From: Spartobacteria bacterium
Lineage (GTDB): Bacteria; Verrucomicrobiota; Verrucomicrobiia; Chthoniobacterales; Terrimicrobiaceae
Length of the DNA stretch: 6,327 bases
Assembly (NCBI GenBank): GCA_947487745.1
Contig: CANKXQ010000082.1
Span: 1 to 6,327, forward strand
Reading direction: 5' to 3'
Made by a program: the position numbers and the translations under genes
Notes under the pieces: model-generated
What the model was told of the DNA's origin: nothing
What the model saw: the letters and a program-made list of their open reading frames with translations, nothing else
Database searches by the model: none
In this document: piece by piece, positions 6,076 through 6,327 of the stretch
How positions within the stretch are numbered: the first letter of the stretch is position 1
How the letters are laid out: each line of letters starts with the position of its first letter

Positions 6076-6327
6076 TCAAGCTCCGTGCACTCCTGCGGCG
6101 ACTTTGAGTCGGAGGCCGTTGAGGCGAATGAAGCCTGTGGCGTCATCCTGGTTGTAGGCCTTCGTGGGATCAGCCTCCATCGTGGCGATGTGCGGATTGT
6201 AGAGGCTGAGCGGGCTCTTCACTCCTGCGGCGTGGATGCCTCCCTTGTAAAGTTTCACACGCACCGTGCCGCTCACATTTTTTTGCGACTCCGTCACGAG
6301 CGCCTGAATGGCCTCGCGCTCGGGCGC
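6076..6327 (-). CDS. argG: Argininosuccinate synthase, C-terminal part (5' end outside the window)
   Basis: The last 83 codons of a gene entering from the right edge and ending at TGA 6078-6076. Argininosuccinate synthase condenses citrulline and aspartate with ATP to argininosuccinate in arginine synthesis, in the cytoplasm. The visible part reads [17 protein letters not shown], then [23 protein letters not shown] and [18 protein letters not shown]. These are the well-conserved C-terminal stretches of the family (SPLSLYDxxIAT, YNQxDAxGFIxLxxLR). The GTG at 6297-6295 is an internal valine, not the start. A 56-bp gap separates it from the cysJ-like gene downstream, with no visible terminator, so the two may be co-transcribed. 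Confidence 0.93.
   Translation of the reverse strand, partial: APEREAIQALVTESQKNVSGTVRVKLYKGGIHAAGVKSPLSLYNPHIATMEADPTKAYNQDDATGFIRLNGLRLKVAAGVHGA

Overview
The window reads as chromosomal DNA of a Gram-negative bacterium. It has a meso-diaminopimelate peptidoglycan recycling ligase (Mpl), two lipoprotein signal peptides and lipid-linked polysaccharide genes. The dense packing, weak Shine-Dalgarno sequences and a CysJ-type flavoprotein lacking its flavodoxin domain would fit Verrucomicrobiota or a relative. That placement is an impression from the proteins, not a database result. I see no tRNA, rRNA, CRISPR array, insertion sequence or phage gene.

Right part (about 3354-6327, minus strand, housekeeping): in transcription order come the C-terminus of argininosuccinate synthase (argG, cut by the right edge), a 56-bp gap, a cysJ-like sulfite reductase flavoprotein gene, a 46-codon membrane-protein ORF, and mpl. 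The cysJ-like gene is frameshifted by an 8-bp near-duplication exactly at its NADPH-binding GPGTG motif. The small ORF overlaps the end of cysJ by 11 bases and the start of mpl by 4 (ATGA), so these genes look translationally coupled.

Middle (2474-3357, plus strand): two consecutive genes, 5 bp apart, encode small lipoproteins of unknown function. The second converges on mpl so tightly that the stop codons overlap.

Left part (1-2396, minus strand): an O-antigen ligase/polymerase-like membrane protein is followed, with an ATGA overlap, by a polyprenyl glycosylphosphotransferase. The latter runs off the left edge just after the start of its catalytic domain. Together they look like part of an exopolysaccharide or O-antigen locus: the transferase would put the first sugar phosphate on undecaprenyl phosphate, and the Wzy/WaaL-like protein would polymerise or ligate the finished glycan. 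A plausible promoter for this pair lies in the divergent gap at 2397-2473.

I did not find a clear new multi-gene system. The items most worth a second look are the hidden small membrane ORF, the 8-bp duplication in the cysJ-like gene, and the lipoprotein pair.
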